64,000 nt of DNA, from positions 1,759,501 to 1,823,500 of the forward strand of contig JAPFBL010000070.1 in the NCBI GenBank assembly GCA_026182355.1, in the 5' to 3' direction. Shown here piece by piece: positions 53,260 through 64,000 of the stretch. The notes beneath the pieces are model-generated. The model had not been told where the DNA came from, ran no database searches, and saw nothing but the letters and a program-made list of their open reading frames with translations. The translations under genes and the position numbers were made by a program. Source of the DNA: Hermatobates lingyangjiaoensis (lineage: Eukaryota; Arthropoda; Insecta; Hemiptera; Hermatobatidae). Numbering within the stretch: position 1 is the first letter of the stretch; each line of letters begins with the position of its first letter.

Positions 53260-55130
53260 ATATGGCGTCTTAATGAGGGTCTAATGAGATTAATCAGGCC
53301 CTTAATGACAATTGGTTAAATAAAAGAGAACCACTTGGAATAGATCAATAGAGGCTCATTATATGTATAATTTCTTTTTTAATAATATACCGTATTTGGG
53401 TTAATCAAAATATTTCATTGATATATATTGATTGTTCAATATATTCATATTGAACCAAATTCATTGTTTCAAATTTTTTTCCAAAAATTCATTGTTCTAT
53501 TCAATAAAATGTCTAAAGGTAGGGCTGAGTACAAATTACACCAATACAGTAGAACCTTGAGGTAGTAGTGCCTTATTGTAAGAGCAATTTTCTTTACGAG
53601 CAGTTATTCGTAAGAATTTTTTTCTCATACGGCTAGTAAAAATTCATCATGTGAGCGACTGTCTTCTTCACGTCTAGATCGTCTCCACTTTATGTTTGGT
53701 AGATTAATAAAATATGGTTATTTCTTGTATGTGTTTCATTATTCATGATACATGTAAAGTATTGTTTACCTTTTCTAACTGCAAATTTTACTACTGTTGT
53801 GACAGCATCTCTACTCATTGATTTAGATTGTGTTCATAAACTTGCATAACAGACTGCATAATGACTATTATGTTAGATTGTTGCAGTTGTTGCTTAAAAC
53901 ATTGCGTAACTATCTGTTTAAACGATAATATTACAGATGATGAGATTGTAGGTTCAGCATACCATTAAAATAATGGTTTTGTATCCACCTATAATAGAAA
54001 AGAATTGACTCCTTTAAACGTTGTGAGACGGACTCTCTGAATGTTGTTCTTTAAAAATATTTAAATATCAGAGTAATAGATAGATATAACATGATCCAGA
54101 AGCTACATAGAAAGAGATTTAAGATGTCATTGTACCAGTTAAAGTAAGAGAACAGTAAACAAAAATATTGCTATATAATGTAAGATACATGTGCAACATT
54201 GAATGCATAAAAATGTAGAAGAACAATGAGTAGTGACTACGTCTACATAGACCATGTCTGTAGTGACCACGAAAAGAGAATGAACAAGAGCTTAGGAATG
54301 TCGAGTAATTTTAGAGAATAAAACTACGACTTGAATATGTACTTTACAGTAAGAGGCTTGGCAACAATCAAAAGCATATTGAAAGTAGTCAACAAAAGTA
54401 GAAATCACTTTATTAAAACAACCATAGCTATAAATATACACATTCAGAAGGAAATCGCAGTACGAGCTTGATTCGTTACCAGACGGAGATCTAATTGCGA
54501 TGTACTCGATGAAGCACTTTTTTGCATTGAAATTAATATGAAAATAAATAATTCGTTTTATTCCCCAAATCACTGTTTTAAGGTTTATTTCTTTTTCAAC
54601 ATAAAATTTACAGTTAGAAAAGGTAAACTATAATTTACATGTATCATGAATAAGAAAACACATACAAGAAATAAACTTATTTTATTAATCTACCAAACAT
54701 AAAGTGGAGACGATCTAAACGTGAAGAAGACAGTTGCTCATATGATAAATTTTTACTAGCCGTATGAGAAAAAAATTCTTACGAATGACTGCTCGTAAAG
54801 AAAATTGCTCTTACAATAAGGCACTACTACCTCAAGGTTCTACTGTATTGATGTAATTTGGACTCAGCCCTTCCTTTAGACATTTTATTGAAAAGAACAA
54901 TGAATTTTTGAAAAAAATTCAAACAATGAAGTTGGTTCAATATGAATATATTGAACAATCAATATATATCAATGAACTATAATGATTAACCCAAATATGG
55001 TATATTATTAAAAAAGAAATTATACATATAATGAGCCTCTGTTGATTTATTCCAAGTGGTTCTCTTTTATTTAACCAATTGTCATTAAGGGCCTGATGAA
55101 TCTCATTAGACCCTCACTAAGACGCCATGT
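53260..55130. repeat. Large inverted repeat, ~530-bp arms
   Basis: Arms 53260-53790 and 54600-55130 are about 90 percent complementary by eye. The outer ends are ATGGCGTCTTAATGAGGGTC and GACCCTCACTAAGACGCCAT; the inner ends are near AACTGCAAATTTT. The arms are collinear through the point where a pogo-type end (CAGTAGAACC) begins. Confidence 0.85.
53547..54845. mobile_element. Probable pogo/Tigger-like element (degenerate)
   Basis: The left end TA|CAGTAGAACCTTGAGG and the right end CCTCAAGGTTCTACTG|TA are inverted and flanked by TA. CAGT.GAACC ends with a TA target duplication are typical of pogo/Tigger elements. The 1.3-kb interior has no intact transposase; a short TDDEIVGS-like segment at about 53935 resembles the acidic C-terminal region of Tigger transposases. 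Confidence 0.45.
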
Positions 55131-55342
55131 CAGTTACCTGCCTTATAACTGTACAAGAATTAAGCAGATGCAAGCTTTAACGATCTACAAAGCTTAGCGC
55201 AGGAGATTTTGAGAGATTAGGAATAAAACAAGCATTTAAATAAATAGTCTTCTAGTAAGAAGATCCAGTTTTAATTCAAACACCTTCTTTGAAGGACGTA
55301 TAATTTTGGTATGTTTAAATCCATACTTTATCATTATAAACA

Positions 55343-56229
55343 TAGAATTTTTTTTTTCATCTTTATTTACAAATATACAGCTACGCATATTATGCGTAAC
55401 AAGCATATTTAGTAATAGATTACACAATGACATCGATGCACATGAGCAAAGAATGAAACCCACTGGTTCAACTTCTCACTTTGGGTTTTTTTTTTTTTTT
55501 TTTTAAAGTATATTACTGTAATAGCAGATCCCTGGGCCATTTTCTCTTGAGTCGTCTTGAGGGATTCTGGGAAGGTGAGGAGGAAGCAAGGATTCGTACA
55601 AATGGATTTGGGTGAGAGGAAAGGTTGTTGTGAAATGACCTATAACGATCAGAGGCAAGGTTTTGGATGAATGGAATTTTTAAGTCTTTATGAAGGGTGT
55701 AGTTTTTGACGTAATACGGAGCATTTGTGATAGTGCGGAGGATTTTAGATTGTAATGATTGTATTCTATGAATATTGGATGGTTTTGCACAACCCCATAG
55801 GTCAAGTCCGTAAGTCCAGATCGGTCGCAGTAATGTTTTGTATAGTAGTACTTTGTTATGTAGCGTCAATTTTGAGTGTTTCCCTAGAAGTCTGTACAGT
55901 AGTAAGAATCGTCGTTTTAAGTCAAGTCTTTTTAGTTGGGTATGAGGATTCCAAGTTAGTCTTTTGTCAATGAAGAGCCCTAAGTACCTGACCACATCTC
56001 TCGTTGGAAGGAGAGCGCTATTCATAGTAACATTGGGACATGGTGATTTTTTTAAAGTAAAAGTTACGTGAAAACTTTTATTTATATTAATATTTAAATG
56101 CCACTTTTGCAGCCAGGCTTCAATGCTATTTAGGTGTTCTTGGAGGATATTTGTGGAACTTGTGGGGTCAGGGTTTCGGGAAAGGATCGCTGTATCATCA
56201 GCAAAAGTACACAGAAGTGTTTGAAACAT
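55343..56229 (-). mobile_element. Jockey-like non-LTR retrotransposon, 5'-truncated (copy 2)
   Basis: Minus strand: partial RT ORF, stop at 55513, 3' UTR and poly-A (plus-strand T run at 55343). The 3' part is collinear with 20791-21392. The 5' truncation lies at about 56229, within the RT domain, as is usual for target-primed insertion. Confidence 0.9.
55513..56229 (-). pseudogene. RT C-terminal half of a Jockey-like ORF2
   Basis: 238 codons are open on the minus strand. CTFADDTAILS near the start is the RT catalytic motif (F-A-D-D). It is followed by LQKWHLNININKSFHVTF and RYLGLFIDKRLTWNPH, typical of the thumb side of Jockey/LINE RTs. The C-terminus contains [20 protein letters not shown] and APYYVKNYTLHKDLKI, shared with Jockey-clade elements, and ends [13 protein letters not shown]. 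The upstream RT and endonuclease are missing. No stops interrupt the fragment, so the insertion is fairly young. Confidence 0.9.
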
Positions 56230-57013
56230 ATAATTAACCTAATATATTGCCTCTTCTAATTGTCACTCAAGCCTTCTGAAAATTATTGTAGTAAATTTCG
56301 ATGATTTAATGGTGCATAGGCTACTCAATTACACTACCTGCGTCAATTAATTAAGTCTGCCTCTGAGAAGAAAAAAATCACCACAAAGTTAACAATTTTA
56401 TATGCCCGCTAGCATATTCAATTATGCTTATTATTCAGAAATATTACTATAGAAAAAAATCAATATCTCATAAATTACACTTTGAAAGGTAAATATACAT
56501 AATAAAATGTTTCAGAAATATTCAAATTTTTTTGAAATAAATCACCATTTTTTGATTGTTGAGGGGTAATGTATGAAAGTAGAACTCCGATCAGTGTTAG
56601 CGAAATATATTGGTATGATCCAAGCTGTTCCTGTTTTACTTTTGTCTTCTTGATATGTATCCTTTTTTTTTTCGCTTCCTTCCCTTTTCAATATCTCTTT
56701 TCTTTTAGAGAAAGAAATACTTTATTTCTACTTGAAGAATTTCTATATATGTGTATTGGACATATAGTTTTGGGTCATTGAATATTTATTAACTATTATT
56801 TATCAATATTCATATTTATAGAAAAATATATAAGATCTTTTAGTTTTAAATAATGGAATATTTAAAAAACAGAATATTTAAATAATGAAATAATTACTGA
56901 ATTTTCAAAAACATTTTCTGCGATAAATTATTACTTAGACTATTTTAGGAAACAAAATTACGTAAATAGAATGTCACTCAATAGTCACTTATATTCTTGT
57001 ATACTTGTAATTT

Positions 57014-57412
57014 TGGGGTCAGGGTAGCCCAGTAGAAACGTGCTTAGTCTCAACTTACTTACGTTCTTAGCAACGTACTTAGAGTAGTGGCAACCAGTAT
57101 CTGGACTGGTAGATCCGCTGTTCAATACCCACTCTGATCCTAGATTTATTCACTCGGGAGATGAATGTATCTGACCACGTCGTCTCCAGGAGAGGACGTT
57201 AAGCCGTCTGTCCTGAACCTGTACGAAGTCAGGTACTCGTTTATAGTTGTCCACTGTAAATATACTTGCGTTAGGCAAAATTTAGGACTTCAAATTTAAA
57301 ATGTTTATTGTATGGTATCACCAAAGGGCCTAAGTTACACAAAGATGGTATGTTTTACCTATGTGTGTTCTCTTGTGAGACTGCCTCCGGAATCTCATCT
57401 AACTTAAACTAG
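57014..57412 (+). mobile_element. tRNA-derived SINE, copy 4
   Basis: Head GTCAGGGTAGCCCAGT, a B box-like TGTTCAATACCC at about 57120, the TTTATTCACTCGGGAG block, then GTATGGTATCACCAAAGGGC. It ends in a CATCTAACTTAAAC tail. The longest copy, with an internal duplicated-looking segment near 57045-57085 (ACTTACTTACGTTCTTAG). Confidence 0.75.
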
Positions 57413-59914
57413 TGGATTCTGCGGCAGTGCAGTAGTGAACAAATAATTGTGAGAATAATAAATTATAAAGGTTATTTTTCTTTCAAAAAATGGCAAACCT
57501 GTTTTTCAATTTTGTTATAGAGAGTAGCTCTTCAAAATTTCAAGTGTATCAGACTTCTGTTAGAATTCAGACATTAAAAATAAAGGAACATAATTCATAT
57601 TAATCGATAATAAATTACCTATGAATAATAGGTTTATATAACTGCATATAAACCTAGAATATAATACTTTTTGTTAATTACTATTAATTACTCAAGCACC
57701 CTTTATCCTCGTTTGACAAATAGATCAAACGAATGCTACCATTCCAAACTAACACAAAACATATAACTTATTCTCCAAGAATAGCTTCATCACGGGCAAG
57801 TCAATTACAAAGTAGAATAACAAACTCTAAGTATACACGTTTTAATTTTTTAAAGTTTCTCGGGTTTTTAAGGTTCAGTTTGAATATACATCATTTTGTT
57901 GGTTGTTTCTACAAAAAAAAAAACCCTTGATTGATCAAAAACTGATTATCGGAATAGCAACGATCAGAAATAACTATCACGTTAAGAATTATAAATTTTA
58001 ATGGACATTAAATAATGCGGTATAAAATTATAAAAATATAATAATCATGATTTTATAACAGTATAGAGAATTTTTTTTTTAATTTTTTTTTATAATTTTT
58101 TTTAATAAAATATCATTATCAGGATATTATGTTGTTATAATATTGTGATTTCAAAATCAGTATTATCTCAATTTATATGAGGGAACTGTCCATAAATTAG
58201 CACCTTCATAAGTTATAATATTCATATAAGAAAGATTTGATCTGGTGAGGAATTCAGATTCACTTTTTCTCTAATACAATTGACATATTACAATACCTGA
58301 TTATTTAGCGTTCAATTATATGTATAATTCTTAAAGAGATGATAATTATTTCTTATAGTTATTATAAAAAAATAACTATTTTAGGTTTAGCGAAGATGCC
58401 TTCCTTAAGGCTTCTAGTTTTTTTTCCCAGAATCTAGAAGAGCTTATAATGTGTATGGCTATCGTTGTGAGTTTTACAAAAACAAAAAACAACATCTTGA
58501 GCGGAACGCAATCAGTATTTTTTTTTTTTTTAAGAAGTCTCCAAGGTTACAACCATCTGGATTGTCCGAATAAACAGGTTGCCCATACTTCAAGATGAAA
58601 CGCGTTTTATTAAACCTTGATTAATCCCATCTGATTTTTTGGTTCAAAATCAAATCATTCCACTATTAATACCTGTAATATGAATTGTTTTGTACTTCAG
58701 TTTTACTTTGTATTACTTTTTTTTTTTGTAACCAGCTGTAAACAATGTATCGTATTACTAATCCTACCGCAGTTACAAAAGTCCCATTGTTTCCAATTTC
58801 TGTATCTATTCTCCTAATTGTTCTGAATATTATTAAGTTATAATAAAATTATACCAAATTTATTATTGAAAAGAAAAACATATTAATATTTTATTATCCA
58901 TTACTTATGATATAATGAAAATATGAGGAATGAGTTGAAGTAAAACTTAAGTTTTAATAAGTTCTATAAATATTATTACAACATCTACTTTTAGCAATTA
59001 AATGAGTTACTAATCTTTTAAACCATTCTCAACTAGACTTATGTAAGGAATTTGAGTAAAACCATTTCAATAAATAACCAATACACTTTAAATCTTAAAC
59101 AAGCTTAGAATTTCATCATATTAAATTCTCTGTAATTACTTAATCACTTAAAGTATATGTGATACTTCTATTTACGGCTAAATATATTTAAAATTATTGT
59201 AAATCCACATTTTAACGATAGTGAATATTTCTTATTATATTGTAGAAACTTCTGTATCACTGATCAACAATGTATAAATGAATGATTTTAGCTACAGTGT
59301 ATATAAATAAAAGACCCAGGAAGAAATATAAACAACAAAAGAAATTCATATTTATTGGAATGCTTGAGTTTTGTTTTCTCAACTGAGCTAGAAGTTCTTT
59401 TGTTTTTCATGTTGCATCGATTAATGATTGTAAACATGAAACTTTAATAAATCCCTTATCAAAGGTCTGAATTTTCTCGGATACAGTACTTTATATTGTC
59501 ATAAATGGTAATAAATATATTAATTTGTATTCATTGAATATACAAGTGTAGTAGCTTTAGAGTAATTAAGTAAAATTTTTGAGGTTTTGTTTCATGTCAT
59601 TTCCTGCATTAGGACTTCTGAAGTGTTTTTTCTATAATCTCAAACAAATCCATAACCTTCCTTGTTGATCTTTGATTGGATTGTTTGTTGAGTTTTTTTG
59701 GTAATTAAAATATATGTTTATTTATACATAAGGCTGTGAGATTCAAATCGGGGGGGCATTACTAGATTTTATTGGAGTAAGGATCTCTAAGGGGTAGCTA
59801 TTATATGTTAGAAAAAAATTCGTCCCTTGATTTGTGTATCATTCTACTTTTTTTTTAAACTAATTTCCTTGAATCAGAGCTAATAGATCATAGGTATTTT
59901 GATACTTATGGTTT

Positions 59915-60232
59915 GCATAGGTTAGGTCATGAAATGTTGCATTGGCAGAACATAGGCCCTTTGTGATACCACAAAATAAACATTGTACTACATTGGGAGT
60001 CCTACATTTTATCTAAGTCAAGTTTACTTAGAATAGAAATCTTTAACAAGTGACTGATATCGTACAAGCTTGGGAAGATGGCATAACACCCTCTCCGTGT
60101 GGCGAGAGCTGATGTGACGTGTTCAAATTTATTCACCTCCCGCGTGAATAAATTGAGGGCCTGAGTAGGTATTGAACCCCGGATCTACCAGTCGGAGTTA
60201 AGCACGTTGCCGCTGCGTTAAACTATGCCCTC
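59915..60232 (-). mobile_element. tRNA-derived SINE, copy 5
   Basis: The minus-strand head near 60232 leads to a B box GGTTCAATACC (about 60165-60175). The body has GGGTGTTATGCC and ATCGTACAAGCTTG (plus strand 60059). The tail lies beside GGTTAGGTCATG at 59918. Collinear with copy 1. Confidence 0.75.
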
Positions 60233-63200
60233 TGTGGTTTGGATAGATCTTTTTTGTAAATAACAAAATTTTAAGCTGGGAGAATATTAACCAAATTAAG
60301 AATGTTATTGCTTTAATCCAAGAAAATGGATTCCTCCTTATACAAATATGACTACAGTTTTTTTATCAGAAACAATCTGACTAGATTTGATTTATTTATT
60401 AATAAATCAACGAAAACAACGCTATGACAAGTTTTGTAATAACAATATTAAGTTTTCAATATTGCGTTTATTTCTCTACGAGGGTTATTTCAAATAGAGA
60501 TTAGAAAATACTAGTCTGAGTAAATCTCCTAAATAGTAAAATGTACCTTCACTTTTTAGAAAAATCTCCTTGTTCCTTCAGATTGTAAAAGTTCGTTTTA
60601 ATCAGCACAATGTTACAAGATGACTACTTTAATATCATGTTATCATGCTATTAAAATAATCTATTTTTTTGTTTCTGATTGCAAAAAAATATCACTCAAT
60701 CTTCGTTTATTCAACTCGTTTGCGTTTCTAATTCCAGATGAAGTCATTCTGTTGTTATTAATTCTTTACATGTTCTTATTCTCAGCGTTCTAATGCACTA
60801 CTCTTCGATATGCGTCTCATTACGGAATTTTAGTGTATTTCAGATAAACACCAAAATACATTTTGCACTAGTGTACATTTTCACTGTATAATCTACTTTG
60901 AAAGTAAATTCAAACATGCTTTTTTATTGTAAGATGGAACATTTTCTGATATTATTTAATCTATATAATCAATAGCGTTCAGAAATTATGCGTACATCTA
61001 TGTTCAAAAACAATCTGCACACCTTACCTACGCTCACCTTCATTCATATTGGATAATTGAGAGTTACATATTCATACAATATATAGTTCATTGTATCAGA
61101 AATCTGGTACAGGTATGTGCCTCTCTCCTTCAAAAACATGCACTCTGAGAAACTCAAAAACAATTTACCGATTACTATGAATTATAAAATTTATAAATAG
61201 AATATAACTTATATAAATACTACAAATAAAAATATATTATATAATAATGTATTATTGATTAAATAAATATGGATATTGAATAAGAATTTGATGAATTTGA
61301 TCGAATAGATCGAAGTGTATTTTAAAGGCAATCCTTGAAATTTACTTTATCAAATAAATTTTTCACTGCTACACCAAGTAAACAATGCCGATCAATAAAA
61401 CTGTTTTGATCCGTTTATTAAGTACATGAACATCCATTTAGAGGATTAACGGAACTTTTGTCGGCGTGCTATCTGTCACATGAAAAACAAAAACATTCTT
61501 TTTTAACTGGGTAGGAAAAAAAAAAGTGCAATCAACCCATGGATCTGAGAGATCAAACGAAAGAGAAGCAATTAATCTGGCTAGTGACGCTTCAACATCT
61601 ATCACCCTCTGTCTTTGTCATCGGTTTTGAAATCCCCAGTGGTTCTGAATCAGAAAAATGGCCTGTGTGAAATTTACTGATCCTGACTTAAATCATTTAA
61701 AATCCATCGTAATTTAAAATGCTTTTAATCGCTTTTACTGATGATTATTCAAGCTTCTACTGATTGCTCATCGACTAAGCCAATTGGCTGAAATCGTAAA
61801 ATAATTCATTAATATGGATTAATTAATTTTAATCTGGATTCAAAAAGGTCATTGAAATGATTATAATAAAATATAGTAATATAGAGAGGTACTAAATAAA
61901 ATACATGACACTCAAATTAATTTAGAAAACCCTTCATTCCAATGAGTTTTTTGAACGTGCTAAAAATTGTTAAGAAGGTCAAAATGAAATGAATCAATTC
62001 TATGAAATGTACAAACAAAATCATTTTTTGAATTATATAGACTAGTAACACTTTTGAAATATATTTTTCACTAAAATCCTTAAGTCAAATCAAATAAATG
62101 GAGACAAGCGATCAATCTCTTGCACTCACTAAGGATTAGGTGCGAAAAGTTTACTTGGTTCATTATACTCTGTTTTTGTTTGATATGTCATTTGAAAGAT
62201 TCAAAGTCAATTTAATTATTTCATTAAAATTGTAATTATGATATGGTTCGTTTATAAAGAGCTATTTGATATCTACATATGAATCATTCGTTATTTTCTA
62301 GCATTAATGTAAAATTCGGGTTAAATTATAATACAGATAGAGAAAATTATAGTTTGTTCGTTATATAAATATAAATATTGGGAAGATCTGTGAGTGATTA
62401 TTTATGCAATAACTGCCAATTAAATAAATAATTATTTCATTCTATTAATTCTGTGTTGATAAATTATTAACATTATTAAATCTCTATTTAATAGAACAGA
62501 ACTTTTTTAAATCATGACTCAGGTTTAAGTTGTTGATTTTAGCAGGTTTTAATGAAATTATCATTTCATAAAAGCTCATACCATATTGCTTTTAAAAACT
62601 CTCTAAAAGGAGCTAGCGAGAAATGAATAGTAAAAATTACCCAAAAATAAAAATATGAGCCTAAAGAAAGTTATAATTGCATCGTTTAGTTAGATATAGG
62701 AATTTTTTTTTTTAAAAAAAAAGAATAATCTTCAACGGATAAAGTTACATAAAGATGTAAAAATCTTAAACAAGTGTAAAATCTTACACTATTGCAGGAG
62801 ATATACAACTGAACAGGACAACACTATAGATAATCATTACTTTGATCATAAGATTTGTCAACAATTTCATGTTTGAAAAACTTTTTAACGTCACAAAGAT
62901 ATAAATAGTCAATTCGAAACAGTCATAGAAAAGAATACAATGAATCATACTATTATTGTTGCCTTTTTTTACTTTCTTCGTCGTTTTTATTTTCTAGTTG
63001 ATTGTTAGTTTTTCACAATTAACAGTGTTAATTTTTCTGTTAGACCTTAAGGATTTCCTGAGTAATGTCTGTTTAACTTAGTAAAACGTATTTGAAACAT
63101 TCTTCAATCTTTCAGAATAAATAATAATTTGACAGATATGTTACAATTTTGCACTTATTAAAAATGCTAATAAGTGTATACTTAAGTTCAAATATTTTAT

Positions 63201-63529
63201 ACTAAATGTATGGAAAGATTAAATAGACAACAGGCGAAGCATTCTTACTAATTGACAGCTTCCAATATTCATTTTGTTACCTAGATTGGTTTTCCTCTTA
63301 CAGTTCTGATGACTGTTTTTCAAAAATTTGATCACATGAGATTATTGCTATATTTTTTTATAACAAAACTAGGTTTTTGAATTTTAATTTTCATGAATAA
63401 TGTCCTATTCTTCACAGTTTCATGCTCTTTATAATTTAAGTAATTTTTTTTTTAGCTGGCATTGAGATTTTGGTTAGAAAGATATACCACAAACACTAAT
63501 TTATTTAGGGAATATTGTACCTCCCTAAT

Positions 63530-63735
63530 GATATAAATTTGGCATCCTAAATTTTGCCGAGTTCAATGAATCATTAACAAGTATCTGACATCGTTCAGGA
63601 TCGAAATCGACGGCTCACTCTTTGAGCAACAATGAGGACAGATTTTTTACTCCCTTTTTTAAAAAATTTGACAGTGAGATATAGAATTGAATTGAAGCTA
63701 GAGGCAAGCGAGCTATGGGACTACCCTGGTCCTAG
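63530..63735 (-). mobile_element. tRNA-derived SINE, copy 6 (degenerate)
   Basis: Plus-strand blocks CCTAAATTTTGCCGAG and AACAAGTATCTGACATCGTT match copies 1 and 5. The tRNA-like head is badly decayed. Confidence 0.6.
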
Positions 63736-63801
63736 TTTAAGTAATACAACTATTATAATCATCTACTACCATCAAATCAAGCTAGATATATAAAATATAA
63801 G

Positions 63802-64000
63802 CATCATTGGTTGAGGAGGTTGTCTACAAGGCGGTAATAAAAACTACTATGACCTATGGATCATCTGTCTGGTAAAACTGTGAAATAACTAACAAAAACC
63901 GACTCTAGATTGTCCAGAACAAGTTTGCTCACCGTATAGCCAATGCTCTTTTTTATCCGAGAAATATCGATATCCAGCCTGATGTAAGGATGGAATCAAT
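63802..64000 (+). pseudogene. Jockey-like RT C-terminal fragment, different lineage
   Basis: One plus-strand frame with two stops reads VYKAVIKTTMTYGSSVW, NCEITNKNRL, then IVQNKFAHRIANALFYPRNI. This matches the YK.LI....TYG..VWG.C....... .IQNK..R.I..AP.Y.RN pattern of Jockey-type RTs. It continues past the window edge. Confidence 0.65.

Larger units (their letters stand above)
53115..64000 (+). other. P5CS intron 5, 5' part (continues beyond the window)
   Basis: From the donor at 53115 to the window end. It holds a pogo-like element inside a large inverted repeat, two Jockey-like fragments and three SINE copies. The stretches 56230-57013, 57413-59914 and 60233-63529 are AT-rich with no gene supported. 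Confidence 0.75.

Overview
This window looks like AT-rich, intron-dominated DNA of an arthropod, most likely an insect. The main evidence is one split housekeeping gene whose exons read as insect-like delta-1-pyrroline-5-carboxylate synthase (P5CS, the ALDH18A1 orthologue). SINE tails built from TTAGG-like units and several animal-type retrotransposons agree with this. No bacterial-style operon, rRNA or true tRNA was seen. The assignment rests on reading the sequence only.

The gene: five plus-strand coding exons join without any phase shift (all introns phase 0). They lie at 4694-4814 (start codon and mitochondrial presequence), 27223-27405, 47626-47769, 50025-50126 and 52944-53114. Together they give 240 codons of the N-terminal glutamate-5-kinase half. 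The rest of the kinase module and the whole glutamyl-phosphate reductase half must lie beyond the right edge. Introns are 22.4, 20.2, 2.3 and 2.8 kb, and the last one exceeds 10.9 kb. A separate minus-strand exon-like segment with a P-loop motif (36576-36787) sits inside the 20 kb intron.

The introns are full of mobile DNA. (1) Degraded Penelope-like elements (PLEs), recognised by an N-terminal ORF start (31.7 and 32.4 kb, probably 39.45 kb), an RT N-terminal block (12.4-13.0 kb), GIY-YIG endonuclease pieces (40.4, 44.2 and 51.2 kb) and C-terminal tails. (2) More than twenty inverted-repeat units, mostly ending in (TA)n tracts and densest at 39.6-51.1 kb. (3) Six copies of a tRNA-derived SINE. 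(4) Three Jockey-like non-LTR fragments, two of them 3' ends of one family. (5) Two copies of a CAGTGG-ended DNA transposon, a small MITE and a pogo-like element inside a large inverted repeat.

The most striking signal is a short motif in most of the inverted units: CTGANGA plus one extra base, then a self-complementary stem-loop, then GAAA. Stem sequences differ completely between families yet stay paired, as expected of a conserved RNA fold. The pattern matches the catalytic core of the hammerhead ribozyme with one extra nucleotide before stem II. In at least four loci the motif is next to PLE coding remnants. I read these units as terminal (pLTR) parts of several PLE lineages carrying hammerhead-like RNA, inserted in inverted arrangements at TA microsatellites. 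Stems I and III and catalytic activity are not shown here.
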